Shown: positions 15,056-23,341 of the stretch, one piece after another
How positions within the stretch are numbered: the stretch's first letter is position 1
Layout of the letters: every line of letters starts with the position of its first letter
Source of the DNA: an uncultured Oscillospiraceae bacterium
Lineage (GTDB): Bacteria; Bacillota; Clostridia; Oscillospirales; Oscillospiraceae
DNA: 64,000 nt
Assembly (NCBI GenBank): GCA_934573855.1
Contig: CAKTMF010000001.1
Location: forward strand, 1 to 64,000
Direction of reading: 5' to 3'
The notes under the pieces: generated by a model
Seen by the model: the letters and a program-made list of their open reading frames with translations, nothing else
Database searches by the model: none
What the model was told of the DNA's origin: nothing
Translations under genes and position numbers: made by a program

Positions 15056-16480
15056 TCAAAGCCCGTACTGCTCGCGCACCTTGTCGCACAGGGCGGCGGC
15101 CCTCGCGCCGTCGGTTCCCGGCATTTCGCAGAATATCCTCAGCAGCGGCTCGGTGCCGGAGAAGCGGATGAGCAGCCAACCGGTATTCTCAAAATAGACC
15201 TTGCAGCCGTCGAGATAGGACACGCGCTCCACACGCTCGTCAAAATCGGGCAGCTCATGCTCCTCGTAAATGCGGCGCATAAGCTCCTCGCGGCGCTTGG
15301 CGGGGAAGGCGATGTTCCTGACCTCGGTGCGGTAGCGGCCGAATTTATCCTGTATCTCCTCAAGCAGCTCGGACATCTTCCTGCCGGTCTTTGCAATGAC
15401 CTCGACCAGAAGGGCGCTGGCGTATATGGCGTCCTTGCCGTTGATATGTCCCATCACCGTGAGACCGCCGGAGCTTTCGCCGCCGAGATATGCGCCGGTC
15501 TCGCGCATTTTCGCGGAGATATACTTGAAGCCGACCGGCACCTCGTAGCAGGTCTCGCCGTAGGTCTGCGCGATACGGTCGAGGACATACGTCGTCGCGA
15601 GGTTCTTCACGACCGGGGTGCGCATTTTCTTGTATTCAAGGAAGTAGTAGTAGAGTATGCAGAGAATGGCGTTTGCGTCGACATAGCGGCCCTTGTCGTC
15701 GATGAGTCCTATCCTGTCGGCGTCGCCGTCGGTGGCTATGCCGAGGTCGAAGCCGTAGTCGGTGACATAGTTTTGGAGAAATTTCACGGTGGACTCGTCG
15801 GGCGCGGGCATTTTGCCGGCAAAGAGCGTGTCATGCTCGGAATGGAGCATTTCTATCTCGCAGCGCGCGGTGGAGAATATCGTGTTGAGCGAGCGCAGCG
15901 CGACGCCGTACAACGGGTCGATGGCAATGCGCAGGTTCGCGCGGCGTATGGCCGCCATGTCTATTTTTGAGATAACGCTGTCAAGATATTCGTTGAGCGG
16001 GTTGAAGAAGGTTATGAGCCCCTCGGCCTCCAGCTCCTTTGCCGGACGCACGGGAGCGGTGCTGTCGTTCTCGATGAGCTGGGCGATCTTCTTCTCAAGC
16101 TCGCCGGTGACCTCCTCGTTCGCGTCGCATCCGCCCTCCGTTACTATCTTTATGCCGTTGTAGAGCGACGGGTTATGGCTCGCGGTGATCATAAGGCCGT
16201 ATTTGAGCTCGTGCGCCATGGTGTAATACATCACGAGCGGCGTCGGGGACGAGCGCTCGACGAGCATAGCGTGTATGCCGTTGCTGGCGATGACCTCGCC
16301 GGCCCAGATCATGGCCTCCTTCGAGAGAAAGCGCCGGTCATATCCGACGACCACGGGGATGTCCTCAACATGCTCCTCAAGCACCTTCAGGACGACGGCC
16401 TTCGCCACGAGCTGGATATTCGCCTTGGTAAATTCATCGCCGATTATCGCGCGCCAGCCTCCGGTTCCGAAATGCAGCAT
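15056..16480 (-). CDS. Phosphoglucomutase/phosphomannomutase family protein
   Basis: 474 aa. Interconverts hexose 1- and 6-phosphates for glycogen or cell-wall sugar synthesis. The N-terminus FGTGGWRAIIG is the family opening, with substrate-phosphate contacts. The phosphoserine loop is TASHNPSLYNGIK with the catalytic serine. The metal-binding loop is ATDGDADRIG. The sugar loop GGESSGG and the C-terminal phosphate loop RFSGTEPLLRI are intact. It has its own promoter and AGGAAGGAG upstream of the start. Glucose versus mannose specificity is not decided by these motifs. Confidence 0.93.
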   Translation of the reverse strand: MLHFGTGGWRAIIGDEFTKANIQLVAKAVVLKVLEEHVEDIPVVVGYDRRFLSKEAMIWAGEVIASNGIHAMLVERSSPTPLVMYYTMAHELKYGLMITASHNPSLYNGIKIVTEGGCDANEEVTGELEKKIAQLIENDSTAPVRPAKELEAEGLITFFNPLNEYLDSVISKIDMAAIRRANLRIAIDPLYGVALRSLNTIFSTARCEIEMLHSEHDTLFAGKMPAPDESTVKFLQNYVTDYGFDLGIATDGDADRIGLIDDKGRYVDANAILCILYYYFLEYKKMRTPVVKNLATTYVLDRIAQTYGETCYEVPVGFKYISAKMRETGAYLGGESSGGLTVMGHINGKDAIYASALLVEVIAKTGRKMSELLEEIQDKFGRYRTEVRNIAFPAKRREELMRRIYEEHELPDFDERVERVSYLDGCKVYFENTGWLLIRFSGTEPLLRIFCEMPGTDGARAAALCDKVREQYGL

Positions 16481-16546
16481 ACTTTTCTCCTTCCTGACGG
16501 GTCGTTTCCTGCACCGTGCAAAAATCTGTTTCTATGCGCCGCACCC

Positions 16547-16575
16547 ATTATATTACGGCTTTCCCGCACTATCAA
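16547..16575 (-). promoter_or_regulatory. Promoter of phosphohexomutase gene
   Basis: Minus-strand -35 TTGATA (16575-16570), 17-bp spacer, -10 TATAAT (16552-16547). The remaining ~200 bp to the tRNA terminator shows nothing I recognise. Confidence 0.75.
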
Positions 16576-16724
16576 GAAGAAACTGCGCCGCGAAGGGAGT
16601 CAATTTTCGTCCGTCTGTCCGACGATACGTCCGCCGCCGAGTACCGTGTCCCCGTCATACAGTTTCCTCCGGAAACGACGATTGGAGAGAAAAGAGAAAA
16701 GGGAAAAACGAAAAGTGAAGATAA

Positions 16725-16772
16725 CCAGAAAGAAACGACGAGCTTCTTCCGAAAATCGTCGTTTCTTTCTGG
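16725..16772 (-). terminator. Terminator-like hairpin after tRNA-Thr/Tyr
   Basis: A stem of at least 15 bp: AGAAAGAAACGACGA (16727-16741) with its complement (16756-16770). It is just downstream of tRNA-Tyr on the minus strand, overlapping the tRNA CCA by a few bases. Confidence 0.7.
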
Positions 16773-16854
16773 TGGGGGAAGGTGGATTCGAACCACCGAA
16801 GGCATTGCCAGCAGATTTACAGTCTGTCCCCTTTGGCCACTCGGGAATTCCCCC
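16770..16854 (-). tRNA. tRNA-Tyr(GUA)
   Basis: 85 nt, class II with long variable arm and encoded CCA. Anticodon loop CTGTAAA with GTA, T-arm GTGGTTCGAATCCAC. Second gene of a Thr-Tyr tRNA pair. Confidence 0.95.
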
Positions 16855-16878
16855 ATATTCTCTTTTTGCTGATTGCGG

Positions 16879-16954
16879 TGGAGCTGGTGGACGGATTCGA
16901 ACCCCCGACCTGCTGATTACAAATCAGCTGCTCTACCGGCTGAGCTACACCAGC
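16879..16954 (-). tRNA. tRNA-Thr(UGU)
   Basis: 76 nt with encoded CCA. Acceptor GCTGGTG/CACCAGC, anticodon stem CTGAT/ATCAG around TTTGTAA (anticodon TGT). Confidence 0.95.
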
Positions 16955-16972
16955 GTTTCAACCAGCTTTGAT

Positions 16973-17001
16973 ATAATAGCAAAGCATTTGATATTTGTCA
17001 A
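16973..17001 (-). promoter_or_regulatory. Promoter of tRNA-Thr/tRNA-Tyr
   Basis: Minus-strand -35 TTGACA (17001-16996), 17-bp spacer, -10 TATTAT (16978-16973). Confidence 0.85.
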
Positions 17002-17123
17002 TATGTTTTTTCTCAAATACTAATTTTTCTTAATAAGGCGCACGACGGTCCCGATTTGATTGAAAAGTCCGGCGAAATATGTTATAAAGTAACGGATAAA
17101 CAAAAAATATTCGGGAGTTCGAC

Positions 17124-18017
17124 ATGAAAACTGCTGCCAGAACAAGGGTAGTCACTCTGCTGCTCATAATAGCCGTCGTCGCGGGGGCGGCTCTGCTGCT
17201 CATCAGCCGTCTGGAGCCGGAGGAGGTGGACCCGCATGCCGGACAGGTCTATATAAACGACGGCTTCGGCATGGTCTGGATGACTCCGCTCGAGGGCGTT
17301 CCGGTGAACGTCATCACGGCGGAGGAGATCACCAACGTAAACGGGCAGATAGATTATAACGGGGAAAAATATACCACTCTCCGCGGCGTGGACGTGTCGG
17401 AACACCAGTGGGATATCGACTGGTCGAAGGTCGCGGCCTCCGGCGTCGATTTTGCCATGATCCGCGCGTGCTACCGCGGCTATACCGAGGGCGGACTGTT
17501 CACCGACCCGTACTTCAAAAAGAACATCGAGGGCGCTCTCGCAAACGGCCTGCAGGTGGGCGTGTATGTTTTTTCCCAGGCGATAAGCGTGCAGGAGGCG
17601 ATGGAGGAGGCGGACTATATCCTCGCCCTTATCGAGGGCTACAACGTCACCATGCCCGTGGTTTTCGACTGGGAGAAGATAGAGGATAACGACCTTGCCC
17701 GGACGAAGGACCTTGACAGCGAGATACTCAACGACTGCGCCGTGGCGTTCTGCGAAAAGGTGAGGATGGCGGGAAAGATACCGGCGATATATTTCAACCG
17801 GCACCTCGGATACTATCGCTACGACCTGTCGCGCCTGACTGACTATATGTTCTGGCTCAGCGTCCCGGGCAGATATCCGGAGTTCTATTACGAGACGGAT
17901 ATGTGGCAGTACAGTTTTACCGAGCAGATTCCCGGCATCGACGAGCCGGTCGACATGAACCTCCTGTTCATCCCCGTACCGGAGCCGGAGACGGATGCGG
18001 AAACGCCCGCCGCGTGA
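17124..18017 (+). CDS. GH25 family lysozyme-type muramidase, membrane anchored
   Basis: 297 aa. Hydrolyses the N-acetylmuramic acid-N-acetylglucosamine bond of peptidoglycan. An N-terminal hydrophobic helix (VVTLLLIIAVVAGAALLL) anchors or exports it. The GH25 barrel begins RGVDVSEHQ near residue 92, with the first catalytic-site Asp. The DxE-type motif VVFDWEKIED follows at about 180, and DYMFWLSVPGRYP and MWQYSF are further family segments. It probably works outside the membrane in cell-wall remodelling. Single gene, with ATG after CGGGAGTTCGAC. Confidence 0.9.
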   Translation: MKTAARTRVVTLLLIIAVVAGAALLLISRLEPEEVDPHAGQVYINDGFGMVWMTPLEGVPVNVITAEEITNVNGQIDYNGEKYTTLRGVDVSEHQWDIDWSKVAASGVDFAMIRACYRGYTEGGLFTDPYFKKNIEGALANGLQVGVYVFSQAISVQEAMEEADYILALIEGYNVTMPVVFDWEKIEDNDLARTKDLDSEILNDCAVAFCEKVRMAGKIPAIYFNRHLGYYRYDLSRLTDYMFWLSVPGRYPEFYYETDMWQYSFTEQIPGIDEPVDMNLLFIPVPEPETDAETPAA

Positions 18018-18026
18018 TAATAATAC

Positions 18027-18055
18027 TTGAAATTTGCCGAGGGATGATATATACT
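18027..18055 (+). promoter_or_regulatory. Promoter of tRNA-Leu
   Basis: -35 TTGAAA (18027-18032), 17-bp spacer, -10 TATACT (18050-18055). Confidence 0.8.
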
Positions 18056-18066
18056 CGTGGGCGTAT

Positions 18067-18152
18067 GCCGGTGTGATGGAATGGTAGACGTAGCGGATTC
18101 AAAATCCGCCGATGGCGACATCGTGTGGGTTCGAGTCCCACCACCGGCACCA
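18067..18152 (+). tRNA. tRNA-Leu(CAA)
   Basis: 86 nt, class II, encoded CCA. Acceptor GCCGGTG/CACCGGC, anticodon loop TTCAAAA with CAA, variable arm GATGGCGACATC. A long imperfect hairpin (AGAAGGAGC at 18160 with GCTCCTTCT at 18215) follows and may end the transcript. Confidence 0.94.
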
Positions 18153-18230
18153 CCGCGTCAGAAGGAGCAAACACCGTTCCGTTTCCGCCTTACGGCGAAA
18201 ACTGCACTGTGTTAGCTCCTTCTTCCTTTC

Positions 18231-18490
18231 CGACCCAAACCCACTTCGTTGGGCTTTGAGTCGGTTTTGGGGATGAGGGCGCTCCCTTGCTTCTCCTTTC
18301 CGACTCAAACCCACTTCGTTGGGCTTTGAGCCGATTTTGTGGATGAGGACGCTCCCTTGCTTCTCCTTTCCGCCCCAAACCCACTTCGTTGGGCTTTGAG
18401 TCGGTTTTGGGGATGAGGACGCTCCCTTGCTCCCCCTTTCCAAATCAGACCCGCTCCGCCGGATCGCGATTTGAAGCTGAGGATAAGGGT
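18231..18490. repeat. 70-bp tandem repeat, three good copies and a degenerate fourth
   Basis: Units start at 18231, 18301, 18371 and (degenerate) 18441, with an exact 70-bp period. Each of the first three contains a hairpin core CAAACCCA-CTTCGT-TGGGCTTTG with flanking partly complementary bases, then GGATGAGG and GCTCCCTTGC. A long minus-strand open frame crosses the array, but 70 is not a multiple of 3, so the units would be read in different frames. The array lies between tRNA-Leu and ogt. It looks like an intergenic repeat family rather than CRISPR. Confidence 0.85.
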
Positions 18491-18533
18491 ATTCCTTTAT
18501 AGGTGTACGATCGTATGATCTGAGGTATGAGCC

Positions 18534-19067
18534 ATGACTTTTATTCAGCATTACAGTTCTCCGCTGGGCGGTATCCTTCTGGCGGCCGATGAGACCGGCC
18601 TGACAGGACTATGGTTCGACGGGGAAAAATACTTTGCAGACAAGCTGCCCGATGAACATGCGGAGAGGGAAACGCCCGTCCTCGCGGAGACCAAACGCTG
18701 GCTGGACATTTATTTTACCGGCAGGGAACCGGATTTCATGCCTCCGCTGGTCCCTGTCGGCTCCGACTTCAGAAGAGCGGTGTGGGACATTCTCCTGCAG
18801 ATACCTTATGGCCGGACCACGACCTACGGTGAAATATCCAGGCAGCTTGCCGAAAAGCGCGGGATCGCTCGCATGTCGGCGCAGGCGGTCGGCGGCGCGG
18901 TCGGACACAACGAGATATCCATTATTATTCCGTGCCACCGCGTGGTCGGCACGAACGGAAGCCTGACCGGGTATGCGGGGGGAATCGACAGGAAGCTCAG
19001 ACTGCTTGAGCTTGAGGGGACGGATACGGGCCTCTTCTTCGTCCCGAAGAAGGGGACGGCGCTTTGA
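18534..19067 (+). CDS. ogt: Methylated-DNA--protein-cysteine methyltransferase
   Basis: 177 aa. A suicide repair enzyme that moves the alkyl group from O6-alkylguanine to its own cysteine. The active site IIIPCHRVVG (PCHRV) is intact, preceded by the DNA-binding helix region YGEISRQLAEK and followed by LTGYAGGIDRKLRLLELEG. The N-terminal ribonuclease-like domain is short, as in Ogt. It stands alone after the 70-bp repeat array. The start follows a weak GAGGTATGAGCC region. Confidence 0.93.
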   Translation: MTFIQHYSSPLGGILLAADETGLTGLWFDGEKYFADKLPDEHAERETPVLAETKRWLDIYFTGREPDFMPPLVPVGSDFRRAVWDILLQIPYGRTTTYGEISRQLAEKRGIARMSAQAVGGAVGHNEISIIIPCHRVVGTNGSLTGYAGGIDRKLRLLELEGTDTGLFFVPKKGTAL

Positions 19068-19174
19068 CGGCAGACATAAAGGAAAACGCAGAGGGCGAGC
19101 AGACGGCCGTATATTCCGTGAGCCGCGCGGAATGTGAGGGGCTGGACGCTCCGCTCATCGGCGGCAATGAGTGA
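19064..19174 (+). CDS. Possible small protein downstream of ogt
   Basis: 36 codons from a TTG overlapping the ogt stop, giving an acidic peptide ending LDAPLIGGNE. There is no domain and no clear ribosome site, so it may be untranslated. Listed only because it fills the space directly after ogt in an open frame. Confidence 0.15.
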   Translation: MTADIKENAEGEQTAVYSVSRAECEGLDAPLIGGNE

Positions 19175-19275
19175 TACGGGGCGGATGACGGACACCGCAG
19201 CACAGAGAAATAGCGGCGAAAAGCGGGCGGCTCACGGCCGCCCGCTCAGACTTTGAATATATACCGGTTTTCCGC

Positions 19276-20037
19276 TTATTTGATACCCTGCTGCCTGCAC
19301 CAGATATTCATCACCAGCTCCACGGGGAGGAGCTTCACGAGACGCACCTGACGGCGGACGGGATGGCCGAGGATGGAGACGGACTTTTTCTTTCTGAGAT
19401 CCTTCATGGCCTGCGCCGCGACCTCGTCGGGTCCGTACCACTTGTCGACGTATTTTATATACCTGTCGTGCTGCGCGGTCTGCTGAAACTCGGTCTTTAT
19501 CCAGCCGGGGCAGACACACATCACATGCACGCCGCGCGAACGAAGCTCGCGCCCGATGGCGCGCGAGAAGCTGAGTACATAGCTCTTGCTCGCGCCGTAG
19601 ACCGCCTGATACGGGACGGGCTGCCACGCGGAGTTTGAACCCATGTTCACTATGCTGCTGCCCTTGTGCATGTACGGCAGGCTCACATGGCACATCGCCG
19701 TGAGCGCGAGGGAGTTTAGCGTCGCGCTGTTGAGGAGCTTTTTAAGCTCCTTCTCCTCGAACGGGCCGAACACGCCGCAGCCCGACGCGTTTATCAGCAG
19801 TCCGATCTCGGGCTGCTCCTTTTCGAGCAGGGCCTTGTATTCCTCTATGCTCTCGAGGTCGGCGAGGTCCATCGCCAGCGGACGCACGGGCGTGGAGCAT
19901 TTTGCCGCAAGCTCCTCGAGCCGCTCCAGACGGCGCGCGATGACCCATATCTCGTCGAAATGCTCCTGCCTGTCGACGGCGTATACGAATTCTCTGCCGA
20001 TACCGGCGGACGCGCCGGTTATGACCGCGATCTTCAT
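19276..20037 (-). CDS. Short-chain dehydrogenase/reductase (SDR)
   Basis: 253 aa. The N-terminal VITGASAGIGREFV is the TGxxxGIG cofactor site. The basic ARRLERLEEL suggests NADP preference. INASGCGVFG corresponds to the NNAG region. The catalytic residues are seen in NMGSNSAWQ (Ser) and YQAVYGASKSYV (Y-x3-K), followed by CPGWIKTEF. The substrate is not evident. It follows murC on the same strand, 55 nt away, and could be co-transcribed. RBS GGAGG before the ATG. Confidence 0.9.
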   Translation of the reverse strand: MKIAVITGASAGIGREFVYAVDRQEHFDEIWVIARRLERLEELAAKCSTPVRPLAMDLADLESIEEYKALLEKEQPEIGLLINASGCGVFGPFEEKELKKLLNSATLNSLALTAMCHVSLPYMHKGSSIVNMGSNSAWQPVPYQAVYGASKSYVLSFSRAIGRELRSRGVHVMCVCPGWIKTEFQQTAQHDRYIKYVDKWYGPDEVAAQAMKDLRKKKSVSILGHPVRRQVRLVKLLPVELVMNIWCRQQGIK

Positions 20038-20092
20038 TGTTATGCCTCCCGAAAAAACAAATTTCCACCATCATGGTACACGGCGCGGCCGT

Positions 20093-21460
20093 TTATTTAA
20101 CGAGCCGTTCGCCGACCTTATATATATCTCCCGCACCGACGGTGAGGATGATGTCGCCGGGACGGGCCGAGACGCGCAGAGCCGCCTCAAGCTCGTCAAA
20201 GGTGGGGAAATAGAAGGAATTTTCGATCTTGTCGGCAAGGTCCGCAGAGGATATGCCGATGGTGTTCTTCTCGCGCGCGGCGAATATCTCCGCCAGCATG
20301 AGAACGTCTGGCCGCTTGAGCTGCTCGACAAAATCGTCGAAGAGCGCCGCGGTACGGGAATAGGTATGTGGCTGGAAGGCGAGGATGGTGCGCTGATAGT
20401 TGAGCGTCTCGACCGTGTCGAGAAGCGCCTTCAGCTCACCGGGGTGATGGGCGTAGTCGTCGTAGATCTCCGCGCCGTTGAACTTGCCCTTGAACTCAAA
20501 GCGACGTCCCGCGCCGTTGAAGCCGGCGAGACCGTACTTGACCGCGAGCGGGCGCACGCCGAGGCATATGCACGCGGCGGTGGCGGCCAGCGCGTTCTTT
20601 ACGTTGTGTACGCCGGGGACATGAAGGGTCACGTCGGTGAAGAGCCTGCCCTTGTACATGATGTCGAACTCGGAGTTCGCGCCGACATATCGCACATTCT
20701 CCGCGTACACGTCGGCCTCCGGCGTGAGGCCAAAGGTGATGACCTTGCGGTCGATGTCCTTCACGGCGTCCATGGAGTTTGCGTCGTCCGCGTTCACGAC
20801 GACACAGCCGTCCTCGGGCGTGCGCAGGGCAAACTCACGGAAGGAGTTCTTTATGTCCGCCAAGTCCTTGAAGAAGTCCAGATGGTCCTCCTCGATATTA
20901 AGTATCACGGCGACGGTCGGGTGGAACGAGAGGAAGGAGTTATAATACTCGCAGGCCTCCATTACAATAGTATTGCCGCGCCCGACCCGGTGTCCGGCGT
21001 TGAGGAGGGGGAGAGTACCGCCTATCATGACGGTGGGGTCCTTGTCGGCGGCCATGAGTATGTGGGTACACATCGAAGTCGTGGTGGTCTTGCCGTGGGT
21101 GCCGGAGATACAAAGGGCGTTGTTGTAGCCCTTGGATATGGCGCCCCACGCCTGGGTGCGCTCGAACACGGGTATGCCGCGCTCACGCGCGGCGATGATC
21201 TCGGGATTGTCGTCATGGACGGCGGCTGTGCGGACGACGAACTCCACATCATCGCCCACGTTCTCGGCCCGGTGGCCGATAAATACCTCTATGCCGTGGG
21301 CGCGCACGCCCCTGACGTTCTGGTTCTCGTTCATGTCGGAGCCGGTGATGATTATGCCCATATCCTGCAGCACCTCGGCCAGCGACGACATGGAGACGCC
21401 GCCCACTCCGATCAGGTGTCCTTTTCTGCCGGGAGACATATAGTTTTCAAACTCTATCAT
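20093..21460 (-). CDS. murC: UDP-N-acetylmuramate--L-alanine ligase
   Basis: 455 aa from the ATG at 21460, preceded by GGAG with 6-nt spacing; a longer frame to 21496 lacks that support. Adds L-Ala to UDP-MurNAc in cytoplasmic peptidoglycan precursor synthesis. The N-terminal Rossmann motif is HLIGVGGVSMSSLAE, then ITGSD. The ATP-binding P-loop is SGTHGKTTTTSM. Further Mur-ligase motifs are EACEYYNSFL, NIEEDHLDFF, and IYDDYAHHPGE near the C-terminal domain. Divergent from cca. Confidence 0.96.
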   Translation of the reverse strand: MIEFENYMSPGRKGHLIGVGGVSMSSLAEVLQDMGIIITGSDMNENQNVRGVRAHGIEVFIGHRAENVGDDVEFVVRTAAVHDDNPEIIAARERGIPVFERTQAWGAISKGYNNALCISGTHGKTTTTSMCTHILMAADKDPTVMIGGTLPLLNAGHRVGRGNTIVMEACEYYNSFLSFHPTVAVILNIEEDHLDFFKDLADIKNSFREFALRTPEDGCVVVNADDANSMDAVKDIDRKVITFGLTPEADVYAENVRYVGANSEFDIMYKGRLFTDVTLHVPGVHNVKNALAATAACICLGVRPLAVKYGLAGFNGAGRRFEFKGKFNGAEIYDDYAHHPGELKALLDTVETLNYQRTILAFQPHTYSRTAALFDDFVEQLKRPDVLMLAEIFAAREKNTIGISSADLADKIENSFYFPTFDELEAALRVSARPGDIILTVGAGDIYKVGERLVK

Positions 21461-21565
21461 AAATAACTCCATTCGGTATTGATGTCGGGTCCGCAAAATG
21501 TTAAAATTGCTCTATACGGAACGTATTATAACCGTTTATCACTATTATTTCAAGTAGGAGTATAT

Positions 21566-22756
21566 ATGGCTGCATTGACCGTACCGAAATATGTGCGGCA
21601 GGTCCTGATAACCCTGCAGTCCCGCGGATACCCGGCCTACCTGGTGGGCGGGTGCGTGCGGGATATGCTGCTCGGCGTGCGCCCGAACGACTGGGACGTA
21701 TGCACCGGCGCTCTCCCGGAGGAGGTCATGGAGGTGTTCCCGTCCTCGCGTCCCACGGGACTTAAGCACGGCACCGTTACCGTCGCCTGCGGCAGGCGCA
21801 GCGTCGAGGTGACGACCTTCCGCAGCGAGGGCGGATATGCCGACCACCGGCACCCGGATTCCGTCAGCTTCGTGCGCGACCTGAACACCGACCTGAGCCG
21901 CCGGGACTTTACCATGAACGCGATGGCGCTCCCGCCCGACGGGCTGCTGGCGGATCCGTTCGGCGGCAGGGAGGATATCGCCGCGCGCCTCATCCGCTGC
22001 GTGGGCGAGCCTGAGCGGCGCTTCGAGGAGGATGCGCTGAGAATGCTGCGGGCGGTACGCTTCGCGGCAAGGCTGGATTTTGAGATAGAGAGCGGGACTC
22101 TCGCCGCCATCGAAAAAAAGGCATACCTTGCCTCATCTCTCGCCGCAGAGCGCGTGCGGGACGAGGCGGAGAAAATACTGCTGACCAAAAAGCCGGAGTA
22201 TATCTATACGCTCATCTCTCTCGGGCTTATGGACGCCTTTATCAAAAAGCGCCCGGACGGCCCCGGAAAGCTCCCGGCCATAGCCCGCCTGCCGAAAAAG
22301 GCGCTTGACCGCTGGGCGGCATTGTGTATAATACTGACAGCGCAGGGCTGTATCGGCTCCGCGGAGGAGCTTCTGACGGCGCTCCGGCTCGACAGCCGCA
22401 CCGTCCGCTGCTGCGCGGACGCGGCGGCGCTCATATCGGGGACAAGGCCGTCCGACAGCCTCGGCTGGAAAAGGCTCCTGAACGCATACGGCGTGGACAG
22501 CGTGAGCTGTGCCGCGCTGTGCCGGGATGCCCTCTTCGAAGGACACGCGTACCGCGAGCTGAGAGCGGTGCTCAAAAGCGGCGAGTGCTTCTCGCTCAGG
22601 CACCTTGCAGTCTCCGGTGACGATCTGCTCGCGCTCGGGATACAGGGAAAGGAGCTGGGCGACACGCTCCGCTTCCTTTTAGATTACGTTATGGAATACC
22701 CCGGCAACAACCGCCGGGAGCTGCTGCTCTCGCTGGTCTCCCGGGGAGAGGAATGA
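21566..22756 (+). CDS. cca: CCA-adding tRNA nucleotidyltransferase
   Basis: 396 aa from the ATG at 21566 after AAGTAGGAG. Adds or repairs the 3' CCA of tRNAs. The class-II nucleotidyltransferase motif YLVGGCVRDMLLGVRPNDWDVCTGA has the GG and DxD metal ligands. SRRDFTMNAMA is motif B, and EEDALRMLRAVRFAARLDFEIE is the base-recognition region. The C-terminal helical part is present and includes a repeated Leu/Ala-rich tail. All visible tRNA genes already encode CCA, so repair is the more likely main role. Confidence 0.93.
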   Translation: MAALTVPKYVRQVLITLQSRGYPAYLVGGCVRDMLLGVRPNDWDVCTGALPEEVMEVFPSSRPTGLKHGTVTVACGRRSVEVTTFRSEGGYADHRHPDSVSFVRDLNTDLSRRDFTMNAMALPPDGLLADPFGGREDIAARLIRCVGEPERRFEEDALRMLRAVRFAARLDFEIESGTLAAIEKKAYLASSLAAERVRDEAEKILLTKKPEYIYTLISLGLMDAFIKKRPDGPGKLPAIARLPKKALDRWAALCIILTAQGCIGSAEELLTALRLDSRTVRCCADAAALISGTRPSDSLGWKRLLNAYGVDSVSCAALCRDALFEGHAYRELRAVLKSGECFSLRHLAVSGDDLLALGIQGKELGDTLRFLLDYVMEYPGNNRRELLLSLVSRGEE

Positions 22757-22767
22757 GGAGAGACGCT

Positions 22768-23337
22768 ATGGACGGCTGGGAAGCGCTCAGAGAGGAATGT
22801 AACGGCTGCGCCGGCTGCACGCTGTGCGAAACGCGGCGCAATCTGGTGTTCGGCGACGGGAACACCGGCGCGGAGGTCATGCTCATCGGCGAGGGACCGG
22901 GGGAGCAGGAGGACCTGCAGGGCATACCCTTCGTCGGCCCGGCGGGGAAGCTCCTCGACTCCATGCTCGAGATGATCGACCTCGACCGCACGCGGGTATA
23001 TATCGCCAATATGGTCAAGTGCCGCCCGCCGAGGAACCGCGACCCGCAGGAGAACGAGCTTGCCGCCTGCCGCCGCTGGCTCGACAGGCAGATAGCGCTC
23101 GTCGACCCGAAGATCGTCGTGTGTCTCGGGCGTATCGCCGCGAAGGCGCTCATAAGCCCGGACTTCCGTATCACGGTGCAGCACGGGCAGTGGTTCGACG
23201 TGGCCGGCCGGCGCTGCATGGCTACCTACCACCCCTCCGCGCTGCTGCGCGACGTCTCTAAGCGCCCCGACGCCTTTACCGATCTCCGCACGCTCAGAAG
23301 TGAGATACGCTCCATTTGTGAAAGGACCTACAGATAA
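22768..23337 (+). CDS. Family-4 uracil-DNA glycosylase (Fe-S type)
   Basis: 189 aa from the ATG at 22768; AGGAGA lies 7 nt upstream. An ATG at 22753 that overlaps the cca stop (ATGA) is an alternative. Removes uracil from DNA. Cysteines CNGCAGC and LCETR at the N-terminus, with KCRPPRNRDPQENELAAC, fit the [4Fe-4S] pattern. IGEGPGEQEDLQGIPFVGPAGKLLD is motif A with the conserved GEGPGxxED, and TYHPSALLR is the C-terminal motif. Probably co-transcribed with cca. Confidence 0.92.
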   Translation: MDGWEALREECNGCAGCTLCETRRNLVFGDGNTGAEVMLIGEGPGEQEDLQGIPFVGPAGKLLDSMLEMIDLDRTRVYIANMVKCRPPRNRDPQENELAACRRWLDRQIALVDPKIVVCLGRIAAKALISPDFRITVQHGQWFDVAGRRCMATYHPSALLRDVSKRPDAFTDLRTLRSEIRSICERTYR

Positions 23338-23341
23338 GACA

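Noticed and set aside
18231..18490. CRISPR array
   Set aside because: Units are contiguous 70-mers without unique spacers and no cas gene is nearby.
18099..18551. 150-codon minus-strand frame across the 70-bp repeats
   Set aside because: The period of 70 would shift frame in each unit; the repetition is at DNA level.
19643..21466. 607-codon plus-strand frame opposite murC
   Set aside because: Antisense shadow of murC and the SDR gene, with low-complexity Arg/Val/Gly-rich translation.
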